From: Euglena gracilis
Taxonomy: Eukaryota > Euglenida > Euglenophyceae > Euglenales
Direction: 5' to 3'
DNA length: 64,000 nucleotides
Assembly: GCA_039621445.1 (NCBI GenBank)
Contig: CP154955.1
Span: 3,330,017 to 3,394,016 of the forward strand
A program made the translations under genes and the position numbers. This document shows positions 22,096-31,223 of this stretch, one piece after another. Each line of letters starts with the position of its first letter. Position 1 is the stretch's first letter. The notes beneath the pieces were generated by a model that was not told where the DNA came from, searched no databases, and was given only the letters and a program-made list of their open reading frames with translations.

Positions 22096-23296
22096 AGCAA
22101 CACATCAAAACAGAACAGCCAGCAAGGAAAGCAGGACATCACCATGTGGCAGTGCGGAGACCGAACGGTCCACTAAAGGGGCCATGGTCGCCAGTTGCGA
22201 CAAGCAATTCCTCTCAGGAGGGGCAGAAAAGCTCCGCCAAACTCCCCCAATTATTCTCACACAACAGCCCCTCTCATGTGGAAAAGGAGGGGCCACAGCA
22301 GCCCCGCCAGATTTCCAATGGGGATTGAGGCCAAGAAGAACTCAAGGCCTGGAAGACGATCAACTGGATCAGGGAAACAAATTTATACATGGAGACCTTG
22401 GAGTCCAGCAGAGTGGGCACACAGTGGCCACCAAGAAGCTATGGAAGCTGCTGGAGAAATCCCCCGGTGAGGACACAGAGACCCTCTGCCAAAAAAAGGG
22501 GAAAAAGGGACCAACAGTGGCCCTTTCAATGACACAATCCCAGGAGGAAAAATAACTCACAGCGGCCCTGTTGGAGGGAGGGGCAAGAACCCCTCCAACG
22601 TTTATTTCTCAATTCCCGATTATTCAGTCAAGGGGGCGAACTACAGATGGTATGCCAACCAACCTATGGTATGCCAACCAACCAAACCAACGTGGGGAAG
22701 ACCAGATAGGCAAAACAACAAGATCCTCCAGAGAGGTGAGCAGAAAGAGAGTGCATGCACATCCCCAGAAAAAAGTTCTTTTTCAAAGAGCCAAAGCCCT
22801 CGGGGACCTAGGGGTGCAATGCCTAACACCACAAAAGAACCACACAAAATCATCTTGTACAGGAAATAAATTCCATGGAGGAAAAAAGGAGAAACACCCC
22901 CCCATCAAAGGTTGCAAAAAAAGCCTAAAATGGCTGACAAAAAATTCCTCCCAAACAACATGTCAACTGATCAGGAATGTCATACAACCACCCGGGTAAT
23001 CCCACCAAAGTTGTCCACCGTCGCAAAGCCCAGAGCAAATTTGAACCTACCCCAAGCAGAAAAAATGCTGCAGGATAACGAAAAGTTTGGATCCGTACAG
23101 AGGGTGAGAGATTCAACCACCAAGCACCTGATACCCTGGTTTCCGATTTCAAAACCAGAGGGGGGGGCAGTCAAAATGGAGATTATTAAGCCATGCAGAG
23201 AATGAAAATCAAAGGTTCCAAGAAAAACCTTTCAGTTTGGAGAAAGGCTACTTGGCAGCATAAAAAGACCTAATGGATGGTTACTTCCACATCCCA
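22020..23296 (+). pseudogene. pol: DIRS-like upstream region and RT motif A (copy D5)
   Basis: Divergent from copy D4, the plus strand carries frames 22020-22328, 22088-22555 and 22571-22999. The last has KRVHAHPQKKVLFQRAKALG, NKFHGGKKEKHPP and SLKWLTK, parallel to copy D2 at 10.2-10.5 kb. At 23267-23296 the frame reads DLMDGYFHIP, RT motif A with its catalytic Asp, followed by RPFAAPNYR. The sequence then breaks into palindromic DNA, so the YLDD half of RT is missing. Several stops lie in between. Confidence 0.55.
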
Positions 23297-23326
23297 GGGA
23301 GCCAGGCCCTAAGGCCATTTGCAGCT

Positions 23327-23368
23327 CCCAACTATAGGCCACCCCAGTGGGGCCATATAGTTAGGAGG
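23327..23368. repeat. imperfect palindrome a
   Basis: CCAACTATAGGCCACCCC is followed by AGT and then GGGGCCATATAGTTAGG, giving an imperfect 17-bp stem. It starts just after RT motif A of copy D5. A related palindrome lies at 23526-23566. Confidence 0.6.
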
Positions 23369-23525
23369 GCGGCCAAGGTAGGTTTTTTGCGTCAATGATG
23401 GAGTAGGGCTAGGTGCGCGAGTTAGGCTTGGGGTTAGGCTTAATTTATAAATGGGTGTTCGGTGTACAAGTTAGGGTGAGGTGTACAAGTTAGTACAAAT
23501 ACAAACAGCCCCCCCGCCCACTCCC

Positions 23526-23566
23526 AACTATGGGGACCCCCTGGGGTGGGCCCTATAGTTGGCAGC
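23526..23566. repeat. imperfect palindrome b
   Basis: CCAACTATGGGGACCCC pairs with GGGGTGGGCCCTATAGTTGG. It shares the CCAACTAT start with palindrome a; together they bracket about 155 bp containing GTTAGG(C/G)TT repeats. They may be the two ends of a small foldback insertion. Confidence 0.5.
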
Positions 23567-23579
23567 TGCCGGCCATTTA

Positions 23580-23815
23580 TAAGACACCAGGTGGGGGGCA
23601 CACCTGGGAATTCCAGGCAGCTGCCATTTATGAGGGCCTTTACGGATGCGCTGGCAATTTTTTTCGTAGAAAATTCCACAGCCCACTTGGAATCAAAACA
23701 CCCCATTTGCCAAAGAATAAAGGAAAAATTGGGAGAATAAAAATCCTGCTGGACACCTGGGCGGCAGATCTTTCCCCCAAAGTGCATCCAGGCAGTTGCA
23801 CTCAGACAGCAGCAC
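23580..23815 (+). pseudogene. DIRS-like RT end/RNase H fragment (copy D5)
   Basis: FMRAFTDALAIFFVENSTAH with LESKHPICQ matches YRAFTNALAIVLVAKSTATW and DSKHPISQ at 15720-15790 in copy D3. It resumes the pol after the palindromic stretch. The frame stops at 23740. Confidence 0.5.
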
Positions 23816-23818
23816 CTT

Positions 23819-24178
23819 GTGAGTGGCCTTGCTGCAAAGCAATTTTTGGCATGTCAGCCTGTGGCATTACAACATTTGGCATTGCAGATAGGTGAATTAA
23901 GGATTTCCAGCAGAGAGGATCCTAATTTATTTTTCTGGTAGAGCACATCTCATGACTTGTTTGCGTGGCGCTGTGCACCGGGCTGTAAGGAGTCTTCTGG
24001 TGTACTTGTTAATTTGGCTTGTGCTGCGCGCCAAGTTGCAGAAGGATTGGGAAATTATCCCTGGGATTGGGTGTCCCAATTTCTTGGTGCACTTAAGGGG
24101 AAACTTGTGCAAGAACTGCTGGGTATGCAAGTTCTGTCTTCTGAAGGTTGAAGAAGGCCAGTGTTGCGGAAGGTGTCA
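23819..24178 (+). repeat. 360-bp direct repeat, copy 1
   Basis: Starts GTGAGTGGCCTTGCTGCA and ends GCGGAAGGTGTCA. A second copy, about 85-90% similar by eye, is at 25101-25444, 1.28 kb downstream in the same orientation. Both are followed by divergent sequence. Confidence 0.7.
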
Positions 24179-24488
24179 CGTGTATTCCAGCAGTAGCCAT
24201 TGTGGACATGCTGCCCCGATCCTTCCCAAAAAAGTCAGTCCTGCCTGTAAAAACAAGTTCTCTGCCAAAGATGCTCAGAACGTACACGATCTGGGCAGAC
24301 ATGCCGAAGTATGCAATGCCAGATTTGTTCATGGGAAGCTTTTGGAAAGAAGTGATGAAGAAAATTATGGAGACAAAAACACCAAAGGCAGACATGCAAT
24401 AGAGATGTGCGACAAGGGGGTGCAGACAGAAGGAAAAGCGAGAAGAAGGGGACGAAGAGATACAATAATGAAAGTGATGGGGAAGTAA
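23952..24488 (+). CDS. Cys-rich 178-codon open frame, unknown
   Basis: The frame begins inside the direct repeat and runs past it. It contains a cysteine cluster (CKNCWVCKFC, about 12 residues, then CCGRCH and CGH) that could bind zinc. A basic C-terminus (KARRRGRRDTIMK) follows. The Cys cluster is repeated in the second copy of the direct repeat, but the frame that follows is different there. An alternative frame over the repeat (GKLVQELLGMQVLSSEG) is conserved in both copies as well, so which is coding is unclear. No family recognised. Confidence 0.35.
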   Translation: MTCLRGAVHRAVRSLLVYLLIWLVLRAKLQKDWEIIPGIGCPNFLVHLRGNLCKNCWVCKFCLLKVEEGQCCGRCHVYSSSSHCGHAAPILPKKVSPACKNKFSAKDAQNVHDLGRHAEVCNARFVHGKLLERSDEENYGDKNTKGRHAIEMCDKGVQTEGKARRRGRRDTIMKVMGK

Positions 24489-25100
24489 TGGCAAGCTGGA
24501 CAGGTCACATTGGAGGTATTTTGTTGATATTTGTGGCATGCCGCGTGCTGTGGCTGTGGACTTTTCTGGGGTAGCAAACCCAGTAAATTAGTCGTGTCTG
24601 TGGGATGGACGCTGGAGGCACGCGGCAATGACGCGGTGGGTGCTTTTGCTGGCTGGAAATCTCATTAAATTGCTCGGCAGTGGGTTGTGGCGAGCCGCAG
24701 TTTACCACTTAAACTTGGATTTCACTGCCCCAGTTTTACCATTTCGCCCCCTGCTTGGGACCGTACTCACCACTGGGCTATTTATCGGTGGAATGGTAGG
24801 TTTCCACCCAGGATCTTCCAAGAGGCATCTGGGGATGTCTTCCCCTGAAAGAGAAGAGGGCTTAAAGGGAAAATGTTCCAATGGGGTGTGGGTGCTCTTC
24901 CTCTGCAGCCTGCCTGTGTGTCTGTTGTACGAGTGTCCACCTTAAGGAGCTTTGCCACAAGGGAGGTGCAACACTTCGGACCGCACTTAAAATTCCTATT
25001 TTTTTCTTTTACGGGTGGGAATGCAGCAAAGGTCACTTTAAATTTTTTGACTCGCTTTGTTGGGAGATCGCACCAGCAAAGCTCGCCCGGAGAGGGCCGT

Positions 25101-25444
25101 GTGAGTGGCCTTGCTGCACAGCAACTTTTGGCATGCCAGCCTGTGGCATTACATAATTTGGCACTGCAGATTGGTGAATTAAGAATTTCCAGCAGAGTGG
25201 TTCCTAATTAATTTTACTTGTAGCGTAAATCTCATCACTGTTAACTGGACTAGAAGGAGTATTGTGGTGTTTCTGTTTATTTGGCTTATGTTGCGCTCCA
25301 AGGGGAAGAAGAATTGGGAAAGTCCCCCTGGGATTAGGTGTCCCAAGTGCTTGGTGCATCAAGGGGAAAGTTGTGCAAGAACTGCTGGGTATGCAAGTTC
25401 TGTCTTCTGAAGGTTGAAGACGGCCAGAGTTGCGGAAGGTGTCA
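25101..25444 (+). repeat. 360-bp direct repeat, copy 2
   Basis: Second copy of 23819-24178. It leads directly into the RNase H fragment at 25.5 kb, so the first copy probably marks a duplicated or inserted junction. Confidence 0.7.
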
Positions 25445-25479
25445 TCTGCGTGCCCGGATCCTTCAACCAATGCCTGAGG

Positions 25480-26080
25480 GGGGTGGTAAATTAGAACAGT
25501 CAAAATTGTGCAGGAATGCTGGACAAAAGCATCCATTTTCGCATAAATGTCAAAGAATTAAGTGCATCAATAAGCACAGTGCAAAGCCTCAGCCAGCCAG
25601 GAGAAACTGTGTCCTTGGCACTGGAGAATCAAGAAAATTACTATTACTTAACAAAAGAGGGGCAGAAAAGACCCTTTCAATTCCATTCTAAGACCCTTTC
25701 TCAAATTGTGCATGGTACACAACAAATCCATGCAAGTAAAGCGGGTCCCTTCAAAGGAATGCCTGGCGGACCCACAAGAAGGTGGAAAATGGACACAGGG
25801 GTTTATTCCATGGACCCCCAACTTTTCTAATGGCCGAGGCAGCATTTCAAACATTACGTAACCCTGAAAACAGCCCTTTTTGCCTCACCAGGCAACAAAA
25901 AAACTGCCACAATTTGTGGCCAGGTGGCTCCTCTGGGATGCCGCAGCAGTGGATGACTTACACCGTCCACTGGAAAACATAGGGGACCTTTATGCAAACG
26001 CCCCCGGTCTGTATTTCAAAAATTCCTCCCCAGATTTTACAGAGACAGAGCAGCCAACTCCTCCTAACCCAGTGCACTAA
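25480..26080 (+). pseudogene. DIRS-like RNase H and MT start (copy D6)
   Basis: The frame 25516-25830 reads HFRINVKELSASISTVQSL, then LALENQENYYYLTKEG, matching HINAKEILAATNTVTSLA and CVDNEVIVYYLSKGG in the tandem array and HINVKELSAA in copy D3. The catalytic DN pair has become EN. Further on, VDDLHRPLENIGDLYANAPG is the expected entry to the MT domain, with NPPW eroded to NAPG. The copy ends near 26080. Confidence 0.6.
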
Positions 26081-26082
26081 AA

Positions 26083-26225
26083 AATTCACAACAAACCGCC
26101 GGCGAGCAAGGCATGGCCTCACCGTGCCTTTGTGCTCCTGCCTCGTTGTCCCTTCCTCCCTATTTTTTGCCAGCTTGCCTCGAGGGAGTCCAAAATCGTT
26201 TCATTGTACCGGGTGCCTGAATTGA
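26083..26225 (+). repeat. shared DIRS 3' segment
   Basis: AACCGCCGGCGAGCAAGGCATGG and the following CCTCGTTGTCCCTTCCTC match 17650-17720. In both places it follows a DIRS-like pol remnant. It may be part of the terminal repeat of this family. Confidence 0.45.
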
Positions 26226-26233
26226 AAATAGTC

Positions 26234-26266
26234 ATATTGTGACGGCGTCCCTGCTAAAATCCGCTA
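26234..26266 (+). repeat. short direct repeat, left
   Basis: ATTGTGACGGCGTCCCTGCT followed by AAAATCC. A near copy (ATTGTGACAGCGCCCCTGCT, ATAATCC) lies at about 27271-27297. The pair brackets about 1.04 kb that includes the open frame at 26525. Confidence 0.5.
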
Positions 26267-26524
26267 ATGTTGAAATGGGTGAGGTGATAAAACTGGCCAG
26301 TTAAAAAGTGGACTTTGTACACTGTATTTTTTTTAAATATTCTTTTGATAGCCGAGCGGCAAAACCTCGCGTGGAAGCCAGTGTTAAGGCCCCTACATCC
26401 CTGGAGTTGTTCGTTACTGTGATGTGAAAAGCTGCTACTGTTAATGAAAACGATCCGAGGACCCTGCTAACTGACGGATTTTCACGTCTCCGCCCCCCCC
26501 CCCCCAAAGCATGCTTCTCAGAAC

Positions 26525-26925
26525 ATGAAGCGAGCTGTTTTGGCTAATTTTGTGTCGTCCGTTGATCTTTGGGATCAACTGGGTGTGAAACGCTCATCAA
26601 TCATTGAGTTTTTGCGTGAGTTGGGACGTCGCTGCACTCAGGAAGTTTTTTTTTGTTTGATGAGCAGGAAGGCGTTCAAGCTTGTAACAAACAACGCAAG
26701 GAACAGAATGTGTCAGTGCGAGAGCCGTCGGCCGGTTCTTGGCGAAACTGTCTGCACGCCCTGATGCGAGTGTACAACGAAACGGTCCTGGATGTTGTCC
26801 TTGTGGCGTCAGCAGCCCAGCAATTTCATTTGCTGAACGAGTTCATCCCACCCGCATTGAAGCGAGAAGGAGCAGACAATGACATCATATCTGCTGAAGT
26901 AGAGGGCTCTATTATTTTTGTATGA
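26525..26925 (+). pseudogene. hypothetical protein, one frameshift
   Basis: Two overlapping frames (26525-26764 and 26653-26925) join across a T-run at about 26646-26654 to give roughly 134 residues. The first part has LGVKRSSIIEFLRELGRRC; the second has NCLHALMRVYNETVLDVVLVA and FIPPALKREGADND. The frame is balanced in composition and looks coding, but no family is recognised. It sits inside a 1-kb block bounded by short direct repeats. It may be a host-gene exon or part of a small mobile element. Confidence 0.35.
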
Positions 26926-28112
26926 AGCTGTGCTTTTGTCATTTTCAACACAATTTCAATTAACGACGTGTTCGCTGTGAACTGTGTAGTGTTTGGTGGC
27001 ACTGGAAGTGTGTGGATCTCCGACTTCCACCCACATTTAGGTAGATGTGCTTGGGGCTGTCACATCGCTATGCAGTAGTTAGCTTTTGGTCCTGCAGTCG
27101 TGTTCTTGTCTGGGTGATTTCGTCCCGTTTCCGCTCCGCCATTTCAGCTCCTGTTGAGCTCTGCGGCGCTAGTCCCAAACATTCTGCGTGATGCAATCTG
27201 TTCCATCAGTTTACCGGCTGCCTGTCTCCCAAATACAAGGAAATTGGCGCCTGTCTTGAACACTGTTTCATTGTGACAGCGCCCCTGCTATAATCCTAAT
27301 AAAATTCAAAGGTTTCAGTCGATTTTCAAGACAGGGTTCGGGACCCAAAAATAACACCTTCAAATAAGGCCGTCATCCATTTCATGGGTCGGTAGCCTGA
27401 AAGCCCAACTGGCGGTCTTATTCATTGAGGATCCATTTTATGATTATTTTGTAGGTTTTTTTTTCGACCCCTCAAAATGTGCAAACATGTCCCCAAGATA
27501 TCAATTTTCGTAAAATTCGGCGCTTTTTTGGCGTCAGATTAAATAACAGAAAATATGCTGAATTGTATTAAAACCTCAACATTCCCCGAAAGGGCACATT
27601 TACCCCAAAATGTCCCATTTTCAAAATGGCGCTTCACGCTGGGAGATGGGTCTTATTCATGGGGGGTCCATGTCATGGATTTATGCTTGGACCGGCCAGG
27701 GCGGGTCTAAATTTTGGGGGCTCTTTTTTTGGGGGTCTGATTTTGGGCGGGGTGTTTTGGGGGGATGAGTGCTGCGGAAGAAAGTTGAGAAAGGAGGGAG
27801 GGTTATGTTGCTGCAAGCCCAGCAAAAAAAGAGACAGCAGCTCCTTTGCTGGCAGGTTTCACACAAAAGCAAAGCACTGAGGCTGGCGAGTATGCAATAA
27901 CGCCAAAAGCAAACCACTCAAGGAGAGAAGCAAGTTTGAAAGTTCTGAATGCGCCTTTCTGGGGCTGAAAAATGGCAATTTGTTGAAAATGTCGTCTAAT
28001 TTTGGGCAATAAAATGGCATTTCTGGACATCTCCTGTGGACCATAAAATGGTATTTTTGGGCACGGGCTCCGCACTCCCCCCAAGTGAGGTTATGCCTCA
28101 CTTGATGGCTAT
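26926..28112. other. no gene seen
   Basis: Apart from the right-hand short repeat, this stretch has only brief overlapping frames on both strands and T/G runs near 27470 and 27720. No RNA gene, terminal repeat or domain was recognised. Confidence 0.45.
27271..27303 (+). repeat. short direct repeat, right
   Basis: Right-hand partner of 26234-26266, with substitutions at about five positions. Confidence 0.5.
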
Positions 28113-28240
28113 TTGAAGATGAATGTCTTTTTGGAAGTCAAGCTTTTCCCTTTTATTGTCTTTTTTTTGCAGGAATTGCCTGTTGTAATACCATCACTGT
28201 ACAATGTTATTTTCTTCTCCCGGGGGCTAACGTTGCCATT

Positions 28241-28663
28241 TTGGGGGCTACAAGAGACATCGTCACAAGCTTCGTTGCAAAGGAGCTTGGACAGCTCCTC
28301 CCATCGGACTACGGGCGGTGCGCTGCAGCAGTGGAGCAGCTGACCGGAGAAGCGATATTTGCCACACAGCCAATCCCTACAACGAGGCGTGGCTCTTCTT
28401 GCTCGCCCTCGCGTGCGAGGTCGGGATGGGGTCGTCGCTTTGTGGGACAAGCAGCCTCGGTGGTCTTCAAGATTTGTGAGACCTGGCGGCGCGCGGTCGG
28501 GATGGATAAGTTCCATGCCGAAGCTGCAGAACCTGGTGGTCCGGCAATGACATTTTTCGTGAACGTCAGCGGGGCCGACAGGACGGCCGAGGAAGAGAGG
28601 AAGAATCACTGGAGTTGTGGGCTCTTTGTTTTACGTCTTTTACTCATGATCGATTCCTCCTGA
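28241..28663 (+). CDS. hypothetical 140-codon frame, possible exon
   Basis: A pyrimidine tract ending in TTTTTTTTGCAG (to 28172) gives a good splice-acceptor context before this frame. The frame begins with an in-frame M at MGATRDIVTSFVAKELGQLL and runs to a stop just before SINE S2. A Gly/Arg/Ser-rich centre is followed by GGPAMTFFVNVSGADRTAEEE. No family recognised. The opposite strand is also open for 166 codons, so coding strand is uncertain. Confidence 0.25.
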   Translation: MGATRDIVTSFVAKELGQLLPSDYGRCAAAVEQLTGEAIFATQPIPTTRRGSSCSPSRARSGWGRRFVGQAASVVFKICETWRRAVGMDKFHAEAAEPGGPAMTFFVNVSGADRTAEEERKNHWSCGLFVLRLLLMIDSS

Positions 28664-28862
28664 GGGGCAGGTGCCGGGCCCACGCTAGTTTCTGTCCCGG
28701 GAATTGAACCCACGACCTGTGGGTTGCTTGGCTAGCGTCATGCCTCCAGGCTACCGGAGGAGACAAAGGAGGTCCTCATCTGGCGGTTGAGAGGTCTCCC
28801 ACCAATCAGCCTCCTGGGTAACCAGTGCCGCTCCGGGATATCTCATAGTGGTGGCCGTACAC
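28655..28862 (-). mobile_element. tRNA-derived SINE, family S2 copy 2
   Basis: On the minus strand, the order ACCGCCAGATGAG, CTCCTTTGTCTCC, TAGCCTGGAGGC and GTGGGTTCAATTCCCGGG matches 15060-15190. The B box here is GGTTCAATTCC, one change from consensus. Orientation is opposite to copy 1. The plus-strand frame starting at 28848 overlaps its 5' end. Confidence 0.65.
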
Positions 28863-29539
28863 GCGGCAATCTCCACTCTGCCGGCCGCTCCGCTAACAGC
28901 AGGCACTGTGAGTTTGGACATCTGCTTCTTTTTTGAAGGGCTTCCTAAATTGGAGGGGCTGAAGGGGCAACCGCAGGTCAACAACCAAAAGCAGGAAAAG
29001 GCAAATGCAGAGTTAAGCCCTGCCCAGCTGCCTCAGCAGCCTGACGAGAGGACAAAACCACAGATCCCCACCTGTTCAGCACCCACAGTAAGCGGTATCA
29101 GGAATCAAATGACAGGATCCACGGTGTCCTGTTCAGCCCCACAGGCCCATGGGATCCAAGGTCTTTGCACATCTAATGTTCATGCACCGACAAAGCCTTC
29201 CAGTGCAGGAAAGGGTGTATCTGACAAAAGTGGCTTGGGGGACAGAGCCCTACCTTACAGATTGAGGCTCTCACTACCCTGGTGAGAAAGACATGCACGC
29301 CCTCGCCGTGCCAAATTGATCAGGGAGGGGATCACACCCCAGAAGCGTCAGCCAACAACCCTGTCTGTGACAGGCAGACATGGCTCAAATTTGGGGCTAG
29401 CCAAAAAGGTTTTGGAAGATCATCAAAAATCTGGGGTTATGTCTGCTACCCTTGTTCCTCATTTCAAAAGGGGAACCACGAGGGGAAAAAAACGGACGCT
29501 TATTCCAGAATGCAGTGAAATAACGGAATTACTCAAAAA
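28848..29539 (+). pseudogene. probable DIRS-like region upstream of the tandem array
   Basis: The frame 28848-29285 (145 codons) is Gln/Pro/Ser-rich (NNQKQEKANAELSPAQLPQQP). A following frame, 29316-29624, has LAKKVLEDHQKSGVMSATLVPHFKRG and runs without a break into RT-like sequence at 29540. Units 2 to 8 of the array lack this upstream part. It is therefore likely the original 5' neighbour of the amplified RT. No ORF1 family recognised. Confidence 0.35.
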
Positions 29540-31223
29540 CGTTATCCCCGTATCACAAGTTGGGAATGTACCCCGTCCTTCAAAAAAGTATTTGGGATGC
29601 AAAAGTCGATTTTTAAAATGCTGATTTTCATCCGTCCCTGCACTTCACCTTAAAGCCTTACCCAAGGCACAAGTTTGGAGACCAGGTCTGGGAATAAAAA
29701 GAAGGCCTCTTTGGGCTGCACGTAATGCCCAAATTTTTTAAAGCCCAATTGGGTACAAACAAAAAAGATGGCATGAAATTGAAATGCAGGTGTGTGTCTA
29801 TCTTGACGACATGTAGTAACAACTTCAAACCCAGAAATCTTCACAAAACGTCTCAACTTGATGGTGGAGGAATTATTAGCCAGTGGGTGCCGAATAAGTG
29901 ATAAGGAAAGCCTGCTGCAGCCCAGCAAATGGTTGCCCATTTCGTGTTTCTGATCAACTTACATGACGGAAAGTGGCAACTCCCTCCCCAAAAAAATTAA
30001 AAGGAGTCAGAAAGAAGTGGGAACGTTCGTTACAAAAACAAATCATGTCAAAAAGGCGGGTAGTTTTTATTTTAGAAAAAATCAAGGCAAATCTGCTGGC
30101 GCTGCCATTTTTAAGGTCGTTCACCACAATGCTCTCCAACGTTCTGGTGGGGAATTCCCAGGATCCATGGAGTTGATCTCACGATTGCATAAAGAAGGAC
30201 TAAAACATGTAAAGTATTTTGCTGGGAATTTGGTCACGAATACCGTTTGTGCAAAAACACACAAAAACCTTGCACTCAGACAGGAGCGCACTGGGCTGAT
30301 GGGTACTCGACCGAGCATCAGGCAAGTACATCCAAAAGCACTGGAGGGAAAATCAGTCGATTCACATAAATGCAAAAGAAATCCTGGCTGCCACAAACAC
30401 AGTCACATCCTTGGCAAGACCGAAGAACAGAGTCTGTCCGTGTGTAGACAATGAAGTAATTGTATACTACTTAAGCAAAGGGGGTAAGAATCTGAACGAA
30501 ATTTAGCAACCGTTCTTCCAATGGCTGTTTGTGTGCGGCAGACAGGAGAGCATACGACACACTACAGTGGTAGGTGCATATTACCAAGCTACGTATTGCT
30601 CGAGCAGCGGATTCCGTAACCTGCTTTGATCAAACACGGGAGCTCGCGGGTTCCAGTTCCTGGTCCGGCAGTGTGAGTCCTGGTCGATCCCATGCAGTCA
30701 GAGGGCATGCGGCGGGGATCGGTCGGCGCGACTTCGGCTGTAAGCACGGTGGCAGAGGGTCCTGTCTTATGCCACACGAAACGGAGTTCAGCGTCGGACC
30801 AAGGTGCCCGGAAGGCGGTGGCAGATGTGCCGAGTATAGAGCGACTGAAATACCGACACCATTAAAACGTCCCGGGCCGACGCAAAGAAGGGCGCTGCCA
30901 GGCGGCAGAGGCCGTGGAAGACGACAAGGCCAAGGCTGACATTCATCCCCTTGGCATTCTGGTAGTCCATGAAGACTTCAGTTTATGGGCGGTCTATTCG
31001 GCAACTTTCCAGATACCAACACTTTCCATTAAATCTTCCAAATCAAGCACGAGTATTGGTGTATGCCATATTGAGGTGAAGTGGCTTGGACCCGACTACG
31101 GAGTGGAGGTCATACATAAGCCTTGAATTAGAAACTTCCGCAAAGCGGAAGGTTCCGCGGATGGTCGTTTCTGGTGTTTTGCCATGCCTGCGCTGCATCC
31201 CAGGGGCCGCCGCCAAAACAAAA
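29540..31223 (+). pseudogene. array unit 1 (RT, RNase H, SINE)
   Basis: RT part: ADFHPSLHFTLKPYPRHKF (motif A region, Asp context eroded), then a palm LPFGL-like LFGLHVM. The YLDD coding triplets lie near 29796 but in a different frame from the flanks, because of an A-run change. RT end: NLMVEDLLASGCRISDKESLLQ. RNase H at about 30360-30500. SINE S1 from about 30525. A conserved hairpin is at 31135-31151. Confidence 0.7.

Noticed and set aside
23390-23490. GTTAGGG-like motifs, possible interstitial telomere repeat
   Set aside because: Only isolated GGGTTAGG and GTTAGGG matches, not a tandem run of a telomere unit.
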